Notes: generated from the letters alone by a model not told the origin. Positions 12,465 through 21,122 are shown, counted from the first letter of the stretch. The stretch is DNA of 64,000 nucleotides from Mariluticola halotolerans (GCF_021611515.1 NZ_CP090960.1:992001-1056000), one strand, 5' to 3'. Numbers and translations are program-made.

Positions 12465-13262
12465 TTATTGCTCCCCTGGCGCATCGAAGGTTTTGGTAAA
12501 GCCGGAAAGGTCGACTTTCACGGAGACATCCTCATTCTTCAGGTTCTTCCGCGTCAGGGTGAGCGTGTTGCCCCTTTTAAGAGCTGCCGTGGGAAGGCTG
12601 GTCGCGTCAGCAAAACAAGACGTTTCGTTACAAAAGCTGAAGGTTACCGCGAGCGGCGCCTGTTGATCGACCTGCCAGGTCATATCGAAAAGGACCAGCG
12701 TGTCGGCGGGCACGGTTGCCATGGCGTAGGGACTTTTGCCGTCTGGACCGCCTGTAAAGGCAAACACAGCCTTGTCTGGACCGCCGGCACCGACCGCGCG
12801 GCGCTGCAGGGTGCACAATCGGCGCGCCCCCTCCCCGTTACAGGTTTTAATCCATCGGGTTGCCACGGCCATGACCGGCACTTCTTCAGCCTCGTTAGTC
12901 GCGGTCTTGGCGGCTTTTACAGGTTTGGGGGATACCTTGCCGGCTGGCTGAGCATGTTTTGCAACCTGGGGGTGGGCCTCAGCCACTTTTTTGCACCAGA
13001 AAGCTGCCAGCTCAGCTGTGACCAATGGCATGGCCCAACCGGGATGCTTGCTGGTCATGTCATCAATATAGGCTTGTGCCGCCTTGAGCGTTTGCGGCCC
13101 CAGATTGCCATTCGGGGCGCCAGCATCAAATCCGAGACTGTTCAATTCATTCTGGACGCAAATAATGTCGGCTTCGGCTGCCCGGCCGATTTGGCTGGCG
13201 CCAATGCTTATTGCAAACACCGACAGTATCAGGAGGAGTATTCTGCTCATTGCGCCTGACAT
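12465..13262 (-). CDS. Larger IalB-domain protein with an N-terminal peptidoglycan-binding-like segment
   Basis: Predicted exported protein of 265 aa from ATG 13262, chosen because GAGGAGGATGAGGGG precedes it (alternative ATGs lie at 13280, 13271 and 13250). After the signal peptide, residues ~20-60 read CVQNELNSLGFDAGAPNGNL then GPQTLKAAQAYI, which resembles a PG_binding_1 repeat. A Lys/Pro/Ala-rich linker follows, then an IalB-like domain with TRWIKTCNGEGARRLCTLQR and FSFCNETSCFADA. It is directly followed by the shorter IalB gene. The domain pairing suggests cell-wall association; this is inference. Confidence 0.8.
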   Translation of the reverse strand: MSGAMSRILLLILSVFAISIGASQIGRAAEADIICVQNELNSLGFDAGAPNGNLGPQTLKAAQAYIDDMTSKHPGWAMPLVTAELAAFWCKKVAEAHPQVAKHAQPAGKVSPKPVKAAKTATNEAEEVPVMAVATRWIKTCNGEGARRLCTLQRRAVGAGGPDKAVFAFTGGPDGKSPYAMATVPADTLVLFDMTWQVDQQAPLAVTFSFCNETSCFADATSLPTAALKRGNTLTLTRKNLKNEDVSVKVDLSGFTKTFDAPGEQ

Positions 13263-13369
13263 ACCCCTCATCCTCCTCATACTTATTTGGACAGTAAGGT
13301 CGACATTCTGCGAATCGTCAAGAAAACTAAATTACATCCTCACATTTTACTGCATCTGTTGACGCCAAT

Positions 13370-13397
13370 AAAAAAGGACGCCCGGAGGCGTCCTTTC
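13370..13397 (-). terminator. Rho-independent terminator of tuf
   Basis: Read on the minus strand, AAAGGACGCC and GGCGTCCTTT pair around a short loop and are followed by TTTTTTATTGG. It lies about 110 bp beyond the tuf stop and before the IalB gene, so it ends the tuf transcript. Confidence 0.88.
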
Positions 13398-13467
13398 TCA
13401 ATATCTTTGCGATCTGCCCCTTGGGGCGGCCGGGCCGTCGCGCATAGCGCTCCTGGCGTTCGCCGCA

Positions 13468-13492
13468 CAAATCAGTCCACTGGACTGATTTG
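13468..13492. repeat. 25-bp near-perfect palindrome just past tuf
   Basis: CAAATCAGTCCA, a single central C, then TGGACTGATTTG: 12-bp perfect arms with a one-base centre. It begins 14 bp beyond the tuf stop, between tuf and its terminator, inside GC-rich sequence with other short inverted repeats. It does not look like an intrinsic terminator because no loop or U-tract is present. It resembles small dispersed palindromes found in Hyphomicrobiales, which is recollection only; no second copy was noticed in this window. Confidence 0.6.
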
Positions 13493-13505
13493 CCCCTTCG
13501 GGTCG

Positions 13506-14696
13506 CTACTCGACGATTTTGGCGACGACGCCTGAACCGACGGTGCGGCCACCTTCACGGATAGCGAAGCGGAGCTTCTCTTCCATGGCGATCGGCACGA
13601 TCAGGGCAACGTTGATTTCAACATTGTCGCCCGGCATGACCATCTCAACACCTTCCTTCAGTGTCACAATCCCCGTCACGTCGGTCGTGCGGAAATAGAA
13701 CTGAGGACGGTAGTTGGTGAAGAACGGCGTATGACGGCCACCCTCGTCCTTGGTCAGAATGTAGGCTTCAGCCACAAACTTTGTGTGCGGGGTCACTGAA
13801 CCCGGCTTGCAAAGAACCTGGCCACGCTCAACCTGCTCGCGGTCAATACCACGGATCAAAGCACCGATATTGTCACCAGCTTCACCGCTATCGAGCAGCT
13901 TGCGGAACATTTCAACGCCGGTAACCGTCGTCTTCTGAGTGTCCTTGATGCCGACGATTTCAACTTCTTCGCCAACCTTGACAATGCCGCGCTCAACACG
14001 ACCGGTCACAACCGTACCACGACCCGAGATCGAGAAAACGTCTTCGATCGGCATCAGGAACGGCTGGTCAACCGGACGGGCCGGCTGCGGAATGTATTCG
14101 TCAACAGCTTCCATCAGCTTCAAAACAGCGTCATGGCCGATCTCAGGGGTCTTGTCTTCCAAAGCAGCAAGAGCCGAACCACGGATGATCGGAATGTCGT
14201 CGCCCGGGAAATCATACGAGGACAACAGTTCACGCACTTCAAGCTCAACAAGCTCAAGCAGTTCGTCATCGTCAACCTGGTCAACCTTGTTCAGGAAGAC
14301 AACAAGTGCCGGCACACCAACCTGACGGGCAAGCAGAATGTGCTCGCGGGTCTGGGGCATCGGGCCGTCAGCTGCAGACACAACCAGAATGGCACCATCC
14401 ATCTGGGCCGCACCCGTGATCATGTTCTTCACATAATCGGCGTGGCCTGGGCAATCAACGTGCGCGTAGTGACGGTTCGCCGTCTCATACTCAACGTGCG
14501 ATGTCGAAATCGTGATGCCGCGGGCTTTCTCTTCAGGCGCTGCGTCAATCGCATCATACGCCTTGAACGTCGCCCCGCCCGTCTCTGCCAATATCTTCGT
14601 AATCGCCGCTGTCAACGAGGTCTTGCCATGGTCAACGTGACCAATCGTGCCAATGTTGCAGTGCGGCTTACTCCGCGAAAACTTTTCCTTCGCCAT
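13506..14696 (-). CDS. tuf: Elongation factor Tu
   Basis: GTPase that delivers aminoacyl-tRNA to the ribosome, 396 aa. G-motifs are intact: [11 protein letters not shown] (P-loop), [11 protein letters not shown], and NKVD for guanine recognition. Domains 2 and 3 are complete, ending [11 protein letters not shown]. It stands alone without fusA or rpsG, so it is the copy linked to tRNA genes and secE; alphaproteobacteria often carry a second copy in the str operon. Its transcript ends at the terminator near 13370. The 204-bp upstream gap presumably contains a strong promoter, but no box was assigned with confidence. Confidence 0.99.
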   Translation of the reverse strand: MAKEKFSRSKPHCNIGTIGHVDHGKTSLTAAITKILAETGGATFKAYDAIDAAPEEKARGITISTSHVEYETANRHYAHVDCPGHADYVKNMITGAAQMDGAILVVSAADGPMPQTREHILLARQVGVPALVVFLNKVDQVDDDELLELVELEVRELLSSYDFPGDDIPIIRGSALAALEDKTPEIGHDAVLKLMEAVDEYIPQPARPVDQPFLMPIEDVFSISGRGTVVTGRVERGIVKVGEEVEIVGIKDTQKTTVTGVEMFRKLLDSGEAGDNIGALIRGIDREQVERGQVLCKPGSVTPHTKFVAEAYILTKDEGGRHTPFFTNYRPQFYFRTTDVTGIVTLKEGVEMVMPGDNVEINVALIVPIAMEEKLRFAIREGGRTVGSGVVAKIVE

Positions 14697-14900
14697 GATC
14701 TTTAACCGTGCTCGAGTTGAAGTTGCGGGCCGTTTAACTTTTTACGCACGAAGAGACAAGCCCTTTGTTGTGTTTGCCCCGCAATCCAAAGCATCTCGTG
14801 TGCGTTGCGCCGGAGGTGTTGCGCGCACGCGTCAGCCCCATGCAGCGGACGGCAGCAATCGCGGCCGGGGGAACGTCAGCAGCAGGTTTTCGACCTAGGA

Positions 14901-15380
14901 TCAGCGCGCCAGCCAGGCGGCGAGACCATCGAGGGTTTGCAGCCCGTATTCCACGGCGCCAAAGCCCATGACCACTTGCCGCCTTTCGCGGCTGGGATGC
15001 AGTTGACGCATGGTCAGCACTGTCTTGCCATCTGACTGCTCATCGAAGGTCACAGTCACACGGAAGCGGTCAGGATCCTCTGGGTCGGGTGTGCCGTAAT
15101 CCATCACGATCCGTTCGTTCGGCACGATCTCCAAAAAGCGCATAAAACTCGGGAAGCGCTGCTCACGCCCCTCAAATGTGCCCACCATATCGAACCGCCA
15201 GACACCGCCCTCGCGGATGTCGGCCTCGTGTGTCTCGATTTCCAGGCCGTCAGGCCCATACCATTCGCCCAAGGCCTCCGGGTCCATCCATGCGGCAAAG
15301 ACCTTGTGGCGTGGATGGTTCAGCAACTTCACGAGGACGAGTTCGCGCTCAAGCGACCAGGTTTCAATCGGGTTTGGCAT
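14901..15380 (-). CDS. SRPBCC/AHSA1-family protein
   Basis: A START-like (Bet v 1 fold) protein of 159 aa from ATG 15380 (MPNPIETWSLERE), or 163 aa from ATG 15390-15392, which overlaps the upstream stop. Family signatures: HPRHKVFAAWMDPEALGEWY, the GG(V)WRFDM segment, and the C-terminal helix with GLQTLDGLAAWLAR. It follows the ArsR gene with a 1-bp gap. ArsR-AHSA1 pairs are common small ligand-responsive cassettes, and the ligand here is unknown. Confidence 0.85.
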   Translation of the reverse strand: MPNPIETWSLERELVLVKLLNHPRHKVFAAWMDPEALGEWYGPDGLEIETHEADIREGGVWRFDMVGTFEGREQRFPSFMRFLEIVPNERIVMDYGTPDPEDPDRFRVTVTFDEQSDGKTVLTMRQLHPSRERRQVVMGFGAVEYGLQTLDGLAAWLAR

Positions 15381-15381
15381 G

Positions 15382-15720
15382 TTATTCGGCATCCCTTTCG
15401 GCCTTGTCCAGATAGACCTCGAGCCGATCCATGCGCCCGTTCCAGCGTCGGCGCTCGGCTTGCATCCAGTCCGCTGCCTGTTCGAAGTGCTCTTCCACCA
15501 GGCGGCACCAGCGGCTGCGGCCCCGCTTCTCACTGACAATCAGCCCGCATTCCTCAAGCACCCTGATGTGCTGGGCGAACGAGGGCAGCGTCATGTCGAA
15601 TGGTTCGGCAAGAATGCTGACGGGCGCCTCACCCTCAACCAGACGCGACACGACGGCCCGGCGGGTCGGATCGCTAAGGGCGTGAAAGGCGCGGTCGAGT
15701 TGTGTGGCGTGGTGAGACAT
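15382..15720 (-). CDS. ArsR-family winged-helix transcriptional regulator
   Basis: Small repressor of 112 aa from ATG 15720. The HTH reads FHALSDPTRRAVVSRLVEGE then ILAEPFDMTLPSFAQHIRVLE, typical of the subgroup that pairs with AHSA1 proteins. No cysteine pair resembling the ArsR metal site (CxC) is visible, so an organic ligand is more likely than a metal. It is divergent to the reductase at 15829, and a long perfect inverted repeat lies between them, the obvious operator candidate. Confidence 0.88.
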   Translation of the reverse strand: MSHHATQLDRAFHALSDPTRRAVVSRLVEGEAPVSILAEPFDMTLPSFAQHIRVLEECGLIVSEKRGRSRWCRLVEEHFEQAADWMQAERRRWNGRMDRLEVYLDKAERDAE

Positions 15721-15766
15721 GCCCCTCAATAGAGCAGGTCTGCTGCACCGGTCAATAATAAAAAGG

Positions 15767-15806
15767 CACTTGCCTTAGTGTTTGCTTCAAATTACTAAGG
15801 CAAGTG
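15767..15806. promoter_or_regulatory. Perfect 13-bp inverted repeat, candidate ArsR operator
   Basis: CACTTGCCTTAGT at 15767-15779 is the exact reverse complement of ACTAAGGCAAGTG at 15794-15806, with a 14-bp spacer. It lies between the divergent arsR-type gene (start 15720) and the reductase (start 15829), only 22 bp before the latter. That is where a repressor of both promoters would bind. AGGAGAAC just after it is the ribosome-binding site of the reductase. Confidence 0.7.
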
Positions 15807-15828
15807 ACTTACTTTCAGGAGAACCCCA

Positions 15829-16470
15829 ATGGCAGTACGTGTTGATCTCAATATTTCCCTCGATGGTTTTGCGACAACAACGGACCAGACACCCGAAAAC
15901 CCGTTCGGTGATGACTGGTCGCGGCTTGTTGCGGCCTATGCTGCAACCCAAACCGTCCGTGAGCGTGTGTTTAAGGACACAACGGGCGCAGGAACCACAG
16001 GCGTCGATAACCAGTATGCGAAAGCCTACTTCGCCAATGTGGGTGCCGAGATCATCGGCGCGGGGATGTTCGGGCTTCACAACTTTCCGAACGATCCGGA
16101 CTGGCGTGGCTGGTGGGGCGACACGCCGCCGTTCCGCTGCCCGGTTTTTGTTTTGACCCATACCCCACGGGCTTCGCTGAAGATGGAAGGGGGAACCATT
16201 TTCCACTTCATCAACGCTACGCCTGAAGATGCGCTCAAAAAGGCAGTTGATGCGGCGAACGGCATGGATGTGAGAGTGGGCGGCGGTGCGACTGTCGTTC
16301 GTGACTATCTCCGCGCCGGCCTTGTGGACCAGCTTCACGTCGCCATTGTGCCGATTCTTCTCGGACGGGGTATCCGGCTTTGGGATGATCTGCGCGGGCT
16401 GGAGAATGGCTATACGGTCAAAACCGAAACGGCAGAGAGCGGAATTATCCACCTCACCTTTCAGCGATAA
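15829..16470 (+). CDS. Dihydrofolate-reductase-like (RibD C-terminal domain) protein
   Basis: 213-aa protein of the RibD C-terminal/DHFR-like reductase family, predicted to bind NAD(P)H. It shows the family start RVDLNISLDGFATT, the central PVFVLTHTPRASLKMEGGT, and the nucleotide-binding MDVRVGGGATVVRDYLRAGL followed by VDQLHVAIVPILLGRGIRLW. True folate reductase is unlikely, since the folA-type active site is absent. AGGAGAACCCCA precedes the ATG. It is divergent from arsR/AHSA1 and probably the main regulated target. The substrate is unknown. Confidence 0.85.
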   Translation: MAVRVDLNISLDGFATTTDQTPENPFGDDWSRLVAAYAATQTVRERVFKDTTGAGTTGVDNQYAKAYFANVGAEIIGAGMFGLHNFPNDPDWRGWWGDTPPFRCPVFVLTHTPRASLKMEGGTIFHFINATPEDALKKAVDAANGMDVRVGGGATVVRDYLRAGLVDQLHVAIVPILLGRGIRLWDDLRGLENGYTVKTETAESGIIHLTFQR

Positions 16471-16576
16471 ACCTGACCTGCGTCCAATCGCGGGCCGCCT
16501 ATGGGCGGCTCGTGTTCAACGCATCGCCCTGGGGCAACGGATGGGGCGCAATGATTTCAGCATATTGGGGAAAGTC

Positions 16577-16650
16577 TGGAGCGGGTAGCGGGAATCGAAC
16601 CCGCATATTCAGCTTGGAAGGCTGCTGCTCTACCATTGAGCTATACCCGC
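16577..16650 (-). tRNA. tRNA-Gly (TCC anticodon)
   Basis: 74-nt cloverleaf on the minus strand: acceptor GCGGGTA with TACCCGC, D-arm GCTCAATGGTAGAGC, anticodon loop CTTCCAA (anticodon TCC), T-arm GCGGG-TTCGATT-CCCGC, CCA encoded. The anticodon stem has one mismatch at its base (G-A). It lies 26 bp after tRNA-Tyr. Confidence 0.96.
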
Positions 16651-16676
16651 GTCCGGGGCTTGCTGAGCGGGATGGC

Positions 16677-16761
16677 TGGTGGAGGGGGCTGGATTCGAAC
16701 CAGCGTACGCTAAGCGGTCAGATTTACAGTCTGATGGATTTAACCACTCTCCCACCCCTCC
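16677..16761 (-). tRNA. tRNA-Tyr (GTA anticodon)
   Basis: 85-nt class II tRNA on the minus strand: acceptor GGAGGGG with CCCCTCC, anticodon loop CTGTAAA (anticodon GTA), a long variable arm (CGCTTAGCGTACG region), T-arm GCTGG-TTCGAAT-CCAGC, and encoded CCA. It is presumably cotranscribed with tRNA-Gly. Confidence 0.96.
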
Positions 16762-16927
16762 GCGCCATGCATCCGCTTTCAGAGCAAAGCAACAAATCAG
16801 CCCGTGGGCCAAATCTGTCGGGCGGTTTATGGTCAGGGGACCCCTGCCTTGTCAACATCAAATGTGAACCGTCTACTTGTTCTGCAAGCCCTTGCCGCCC
16901 CAAGGCAAAGAGGCTACGGGAGTTCTC

Positions 16928-17689
16928 ATGAGCAAAAACAAATTTCCGCCACGCAAAAAATCCCCGGTTTATGATCCCAATGACGGGCCGGTTTATCTTT
17001 ACGGCCTGCACACAGTGCGGGCGGCGCTCGACAATCCGACGCGCAAGAAATACCGCTTACTGGCCACACCGAATGCCTTGAACCGCCTTTCAGAAACCGG
17101 TGAGATCGGCAAGGTGAAGGTGAGTGAGACGACGCCAAAGGCCCTTGATGAGCTATTGGGCGGTGACACCGTTCACCAGGGGGTTGCGCTTGAGGTGGAC
17201 CCTGTTACCCGCGCCAGCCTCTCCGAGGTGCCCGATCTGCGGCTTGTGGTTGTGCTCGATCAGGTTACCGATCCGCACAATGTGGGGGCGATCTTGCGCA
17301 CGGCCTGTGCATTCGGGGCCGATGCAGTCATCACTACGGCCCGCTATGCACCGCGCGAGACGGGGGTTTTGGCAAAAGCCGCTTCCGGCGCACTAGATAT
17401 GGTGCCGATGATCGAGGTGCGGAACCTTGGCAATACGCTCGAAGAACTCAAATCCTGGGGCATGACCTGTCTTGGGTTTGATTCCGAGGCTGAAAACAAT
17501 CTGAAACCGCGCGAAAGCGGGCAGATGCTCGCCATCGTGCTGGGGGCTGAGGGCAAGGGCCTGCGCCAGCGCACACGTGAACTGTGCGACGAAGTGGTGA
17601 AGCTGGACATGCCCGGCCCGATCAAGAGCCTCAATGTCTCCAATGCAGCGGCGATTGCGCTGTTTGCCGCCACAGCGGGCGGCAAATAA
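16928..17689 (+). CDS. rlmB: 23S rRNA (guanosine-2'-O-)-methyltransferase RlmB-like, TrmH/SpoU family
   Basis: SAM-dependent 2'-O-ribose methyltransferase with a trefoil knot, expected to modify G2251 of 23S rRNA. It has the N-terminal substrate-binding domain (LYGLHTVRAALDNPTRKKY). The SPOUT motifs are LDQVTDPHNVGAILRTACAF, IVLGAEGKGLRQRTRELCD and IPMPG-like LDMPGPIKSLNVSNAAAIAL. ATG 16928 is chosen for the GGGAGTTCTC before it, giving 253 aa; an in-frame upstream ATG at 16877 would add 17 unlikely residues. It is convergent with the deacetylase, 2 bp between stops. Confidence 0.93.
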   Translation: MSKNKFPPRKKSPVYDPNDGPVYLYGLHTVRAALDNPTRKKYRLLATPNALNRLSETGEIGKVKVSETTPKALDELLGGDTVHQGVALEVDPVTRASLSEVPDLRLVVVLDQVTDPHNVGAILRTACAFGADAVITTARYAPRETGVLAKAASGALDMVPMIEVRNLGNTLEELKSWGMTCLGFDSEAENNLKPRESGQMLAIVLGAEGKGLRQRTRELCDEVVKLDMPGPIKSLNVSNAAAIALFAATAGGK

Positions 17690-17691
17690 GG

Positions 17692-18567
17692 CTATTCAAT
17701 CGCGACACCTGAAGCGGCTCCAGTGTCGAGACCTGCAGTGACCAGTGCCTTGCCGAATAATCCGCGGCGATCCGGCATCAGGTGCACGACCTCATAATTG
17801 TGCGCCTGCAGGGCTGCGAGAAAATCGGGCAGCATTGCTGCTGTTCTGGCCTGAATATCGTGGAACAGGATGATGCCGCTACCACGGGCCTCCAGTCGCG
17901 CCAAGGTGCGGTTCAGCACTTCCCCGGGCGTCGATTTCCAGTAATCGTGCGAATCTATATCGACGTCGAGCACGACCATATGGTCATTGGCTAAAGAAGT
18001 GCGCAGAACCCTTGTATCCGACAGATAAGGAAAGCGGAAAAATGGCGCCGGCTTTTCATTGATCGGGGCGAGTGCGCGGGCGACTGCCCGGTAGCCGGCC
18101 CTGATTTTCCCCATGGCCCCATTATGGGTTTCGCGGGCCAGATCGGCGTGATCATGGGTATGGGTGCCGATTGTGTGCCCCTGCCGGGCCACTTTTTGCA
18201 CCATTTCGGGATGGGCATCGGCCATTTGCCCGACCACGAGGAATGTGGCCTTGACCTGATAGGCATCGAGCGCGTCGAGAATGGCACTGGTCAACCGGGG
18301 GCTGGGGCCATCGTCGAACGTTAGAACGACCTCCCCCTTGCGCAGCTTTATATCGTCAATGCTGGCGACACGCAGCGTACGGCCCGTGAGGGGGGTATGG
18401 CTGTATCGAGCGACCAGCGCTGAAGATTTTTCCGGGGCAACATAGGCGTTTAGCGCAGCCACCTCGTGCACTGATTCCAGTTCGGCCAGCTTGGGCGGCG
18501 GTTTTGCGCAGCCCGACAATAAAAGACACAACGCCGCCAAAGCGGCGGCACTTGAAAAATACCGCAA
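17692..18567 (-). CDS. Polysaccharide deacetylase-family lipoprotein
   Basis: NodB-homology deacetylase, predicted lipoprotein of the cell envelope. Starting at TTG 18567 gives MRYFSSAAALAALCLLLSGC, a textbook lipobox (LLSGC); the frame extends to TTG 18591 as an alternative, and no ATG exists. Catalytic motifs: TFDDGPSP (near residue 80), the metal-binding HTHDH, RFPY, and LFHDIQ near the C-terminus. The substrate may be peptidoglycan or an exopolysaccharide; sequence alone does not decide. GGGCGGA lies about 10 nt before the chosen start. The start remains uncertain. Confidence 0.87.
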   Translation of the reverse strand: MRYFSSAAALAALCLLLSGCAKPPPKLAELESVHEVAALNAYVAPEKSSALVARYSHTPLTGRTLRVASIDDIKLRKGEVVLTFDDGPSPRLTSAILDALDAYQVKATFLVVGQMADAHPEMVQKVARQGHTIGTHTHDHADLARETHNGAMGKIRAGYRAVARALAPINEKPAPFFRFPYLSDTRVLRTSLANDHMVVLDVDIDSHDYWKSTPGEVLNRTLARLEARGSGIILFHDIQARTAAMLPDFLAALQAHNYEVVHLMPDRRGLFGKALVTAGLDTGAASGVAIE

Positions 18568-18641
18568 AACGAAAAATCCGCCCAAACCCAATTGCGCTGA
18601 TTTTTAACGATTATGGTTAATTTTCCCTTGGCGGCGTCGCT

Positions 18642-19109
18642 TCAGGCGCGGGTGTTTTTCAACGCACGTTGAACCGCCTGCGCCAGCGCGTCGGTGAACC
18701 GGGCACGATCTTTCTGGGTGAAGCCGGCATTGTAACCGGTGATCTCTCCGCCTTCCCGCAGGGTCTGCTTGAGATCCCGCATGGCCAAGGCCATGCCGAT
18801 GGAATCAGGCGTGAATGGACGACCCGTCGGGCCGAGCACAGTCGCCCCCTTGCCAACAGCCCGATGGGCCAGGGGAATATCCGAGGTTATGACAATATCC
18901 CGGTCGGTGACGTGTTCCACGATCCAGTCGTCAGCCACATCTGCGCCTTGTGGCACCACGACATTGACGATGAGTGGATCACGCGAGGGGCGCAGGCCGC
19001 TATTGGCGACAAAAGTGCTGACGACCCCTGCCCGTCCGGCAATCTTGAGCACTTCGGCTTTTACGGGGCAGGCATCGGCATCGACATAGATGACCGGTTG
19101 CTGAGACAT
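18642..19109 (-). CDS. UPF0178 (YaiI/YqxD) family protein
   Basis: 155-aa protein of the YaiI/YqxD family, a PIN-like fold with probable nuclease-type acidic residues. The signature VIYVDADACPVKAEVLKIA is at the N-terminus, with DRDIVITSDIPLAHRAV in the middle. Its ATG lies 2 bp past the fghA stop (TGA-AC-ATG), so it is the third gene of an adhC-fghA operon. No biochemical function is established for the family, and its link to formaldehyde metabolism may be positional only. Confidence 0.9.
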   Translation of the reverse strand: MSQQPVIYVDADACPVKAEVLKIAGRAGVVSTFVANSGLRPSRDPLIVNVVVPQGADVADDWIVEHVTDRDIVITSDIPLAHRAVGKGATVLGPTGRPFTPDSIGMALAMRDLKQTLREGGEITGYNAGFTQKDRARFTDALAQAVQRALKNTRA

Positions 19110-19111
19110 GT

Positions 19112-19948
19112 TCAGGCCTGCAACCGTTCGGCGTGCCAGCGCAAATGATCATCCATAAAGGTCGAAATGAAATTGTAGGAATGGTCATAGCCCGCCTGCA
19201 TGCGCAGGGTGAGCGGTTGCCCGGCATCGGCGCAGGCTTTCTCAAAGCGTTCCGGCATCAAACCGGTTTCGAGAAAACCGTCAGCGGTGCCCTGATCAAT
19301 TAGAAAATCCGCGAAGCGTTTTCCATCCTCAACAAGCGCCGTCGCATCGTAACGCCGCCAGGCGGCTGGGTCGGTTCCGAGATATTTTTCGAACGCGCCC
19401 ACGGACCAGTCCGCCTTCATGGGATTAACAATCGGGGCGAAGGCCGAGCAGCTCTTGTATTTTTGCGGATTGTTGAGCGCCAGGGTCAGCGCGCCATGCC
19501 CGCCCATGGAATGGCCGAAAATGCCCTGCCGTGTCATATCGGCGGGGAAGTTGGCAGCAATGAGCGCCGGCAGCTCGTCGGCGATATAGGAACGCATATT
19601 GTAATGCCGGCCATAGGGCGCCTCGGTGGCATCGACATAAAAGCCGGCGCCGCACCCAAACTGCCAGTTATCCGGTTCGTCAGGCACCGCCTCGCCGCGT
19701 GGCGAGGTGTCCGGGCAGACAATCATCACACCCAGTTCTGCCGCCAGACGCCGGTATTCGCCCTTGTCCATGACATTGGCATGGGTGCAGGTGAGCCCGG
19801 AGAGATACCAGAGCACGGGGACCGGCGCTGACTTTGCCTGCGGCGGGGTGAAAACAGCGAAGGTCATTTCGCAGTCGCATTCGGCGGATTGATGGGCATA
19901 AACGCCCTGCACGCCACCGTGCGCCCTGGCTTCGGATATGGTTTTCAT
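19112..19948 (-). CDS. fghA: S-formylglutathione hydrolase
   Basis: Esterase-fold hydrolase of 278 aa, which releases formate and glutathione from S-formylglutathione. The nucleophile motif GHSMGGHGALTLAL is present, as are the conserved YLSGLTCTHANVMDKG and CPDTSPRGEAVPDEPDNW. The catalytic His is in AGYDHSYNFISTF near the C-terminus. It follows adhC by 46 bp, the usual order for the glutathione-dependent formaldehyde pathway. Cytoplasmic; no signal peptide. Confidence 0.96.
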   Translation of the reverse strand: MKTISEARAHGGVQGVYAHQSAECDCEMTFAVFTPPQAKSAPVPVLWYLSGLTCTHANVMDKGEYRRLAAELGVMIVCPDTSPRGEAVPDEPDNWQFGCGAGFYVDATEAPYGRHYNMRSYIADELPALIAANFPADMTRQGIFGHSMGGHGALTLALNNPQKYKSCSAFAPIVNPMKADWSVGAFEKYLGTDPAAWRRYDATALVEDGKRFADFLIDQGTADGFLETGLMPERFEKACADAGQPLTLRMQAGYDHSYNFISTFMDDHLRWHAERLQA

Positions 19949-19994
19949 GAAGGGCCTTTATGCGAGGACTGAATGGGGATCCGGCTGTGGCCCG

Positions 19995-21122
19995 TTAATA
20001 CAGAACCACGGAGCGGATCGATTCACCGGCATGCATGAGATCAAAACCCTTGTTGATCTCCTCAAGCTTCAGGCGATGCGTGATCATTGGGTCGATCTCG
20101 ATCTTGCCCTGCATGTACCAGTCAACGATCTTTGGCACATCTGTGCGGCCGCGCGCGCCGCCAAAGGCTGTGCCCTTCCATGTACGCCCGGTGACGAGCT
20201 GGAACGGACGGGTGGAGATTTCCTGGCCCGCGCCGGCAACACCGATGATGATCGATTCACCCCAGCCGCGATGCGAGCATTCCAGCGCCTGACGCATGAC
20301 ATTCACATTGCCGGTGCAATCGAAGGTATAATCCGCGCCGCCGATCAGATCATCACCGCGCTTGGTGAGATTGACGATATAGGGCACCAGATCTTCGCCG
20401 ATTTCGGATGGATTGACGAAATGGGTCATGCCGAAGCGCTCGCCCCATTCCTTTTTGTCATTGTTGAGATCAACGCCAATAATCATGTCCGCGCCGATGA
20501 GGCGCAGGCCCTGGATGACATTCAGGCCGATGCCCCCCAGCCCGAAGACGACTGCTGTGCAACCCGGCTCTGCCTTGGCGGTGTTGATGACCGCGCCGAC
20601 ACCGGTGGTTACCCCGCAACCGATGTAGCAAACCTTGTCGAAAGGCGCGTCCGGGTTGATTTTGGCAACCGCGATTTCGGGCAGCACGGTGAAATTGGAA
20701 AAGGTTGAGCACCCCATATAGTGGAAAATCGGCTCGCCATTGAGCTTGAACCGCGAGGTGCCATCGGGCATGAGCCCCTGCCCCTGGGTCGAACGGATGG
20801 CTGTACACAGATTGGTTTTCTGCGAACGGCAGGAAGCACATTCGCGGCATTCAGGCGTATAGAGCGGAATGACATGATCACCCTTTTTCAGGCTTTTGAC
20901 GCCCGCGCCGACCTCAACAACAACGCCTGCCCCTTCATGGCCAAGGATGGCGGGGAAAATGCCTTCCGGGTCTGCGCCTGACAAGGTGAATTCATCGGTA
21001 TGACAGATGCCCGTGGCCATAACCTCAATCAGAACTTCACCCTCGCGAGGGCCATCAAGATCGACTTCATGAATCTCAAGCGGTTTGCCAGCCTGAACGG
21101 CAATAGCGGCACGGGTTTTCAT
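19995..21122 (-). CDS. adhC: S-(hydroxymethyl)glutathione dehydrogenase / class III alcohol dehydrogenase
   Basis: Zinc- and NAD-dependent enzyme of 375 aa, oxidising the glutathione adduct of formaldehyde. The first part, [20 protein letters not shown], is typical. Catalytic-zinc ligands are in [12 protein letters not shown] and [12 protein letters not shown], and the four structural-zinc cysteines in [17 protein letters not shown]. The coenzyme fold has [30 protein letters not shown] precedes the ATG. It is first in an operon with fghA and the UPF0178 gene. Often also named frmA or flhA. Confidence 0.96.
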   Translation of the reverse strand: MKTRAAIAVQAGKPLEIHEVDLDGPREGEVLIEVMATGICHTDEFTLSGADPEGIFPAILGHEGAGVVVEVGAGVKSLKKGDHVIPLYTPECRECASCRSQKTNLCTAIRSTQGQGLMPDGTSRFKLNGEPIFHYMGCSTFSNFTVLPEIAVAKINPDAPFDKVCYIGCGVTTGVGAVINTAKAEPGCTAVVFGLGGIGLNVIQGLRLIGADMIIGVDLNNDKKEWGERFGMTHFVNPSEIGEDLVPYIVNLTKRGDDLIGGADYTFDCTGNVNVMRQALECSHRGWGESIIIGVAGAGQEISTRPFQLVTGRTWKGTAFGGARGRTDVPKIVDWYMQGKIEIDPMITHRLKLEEINKGFDLMHAGESIRSVVLY

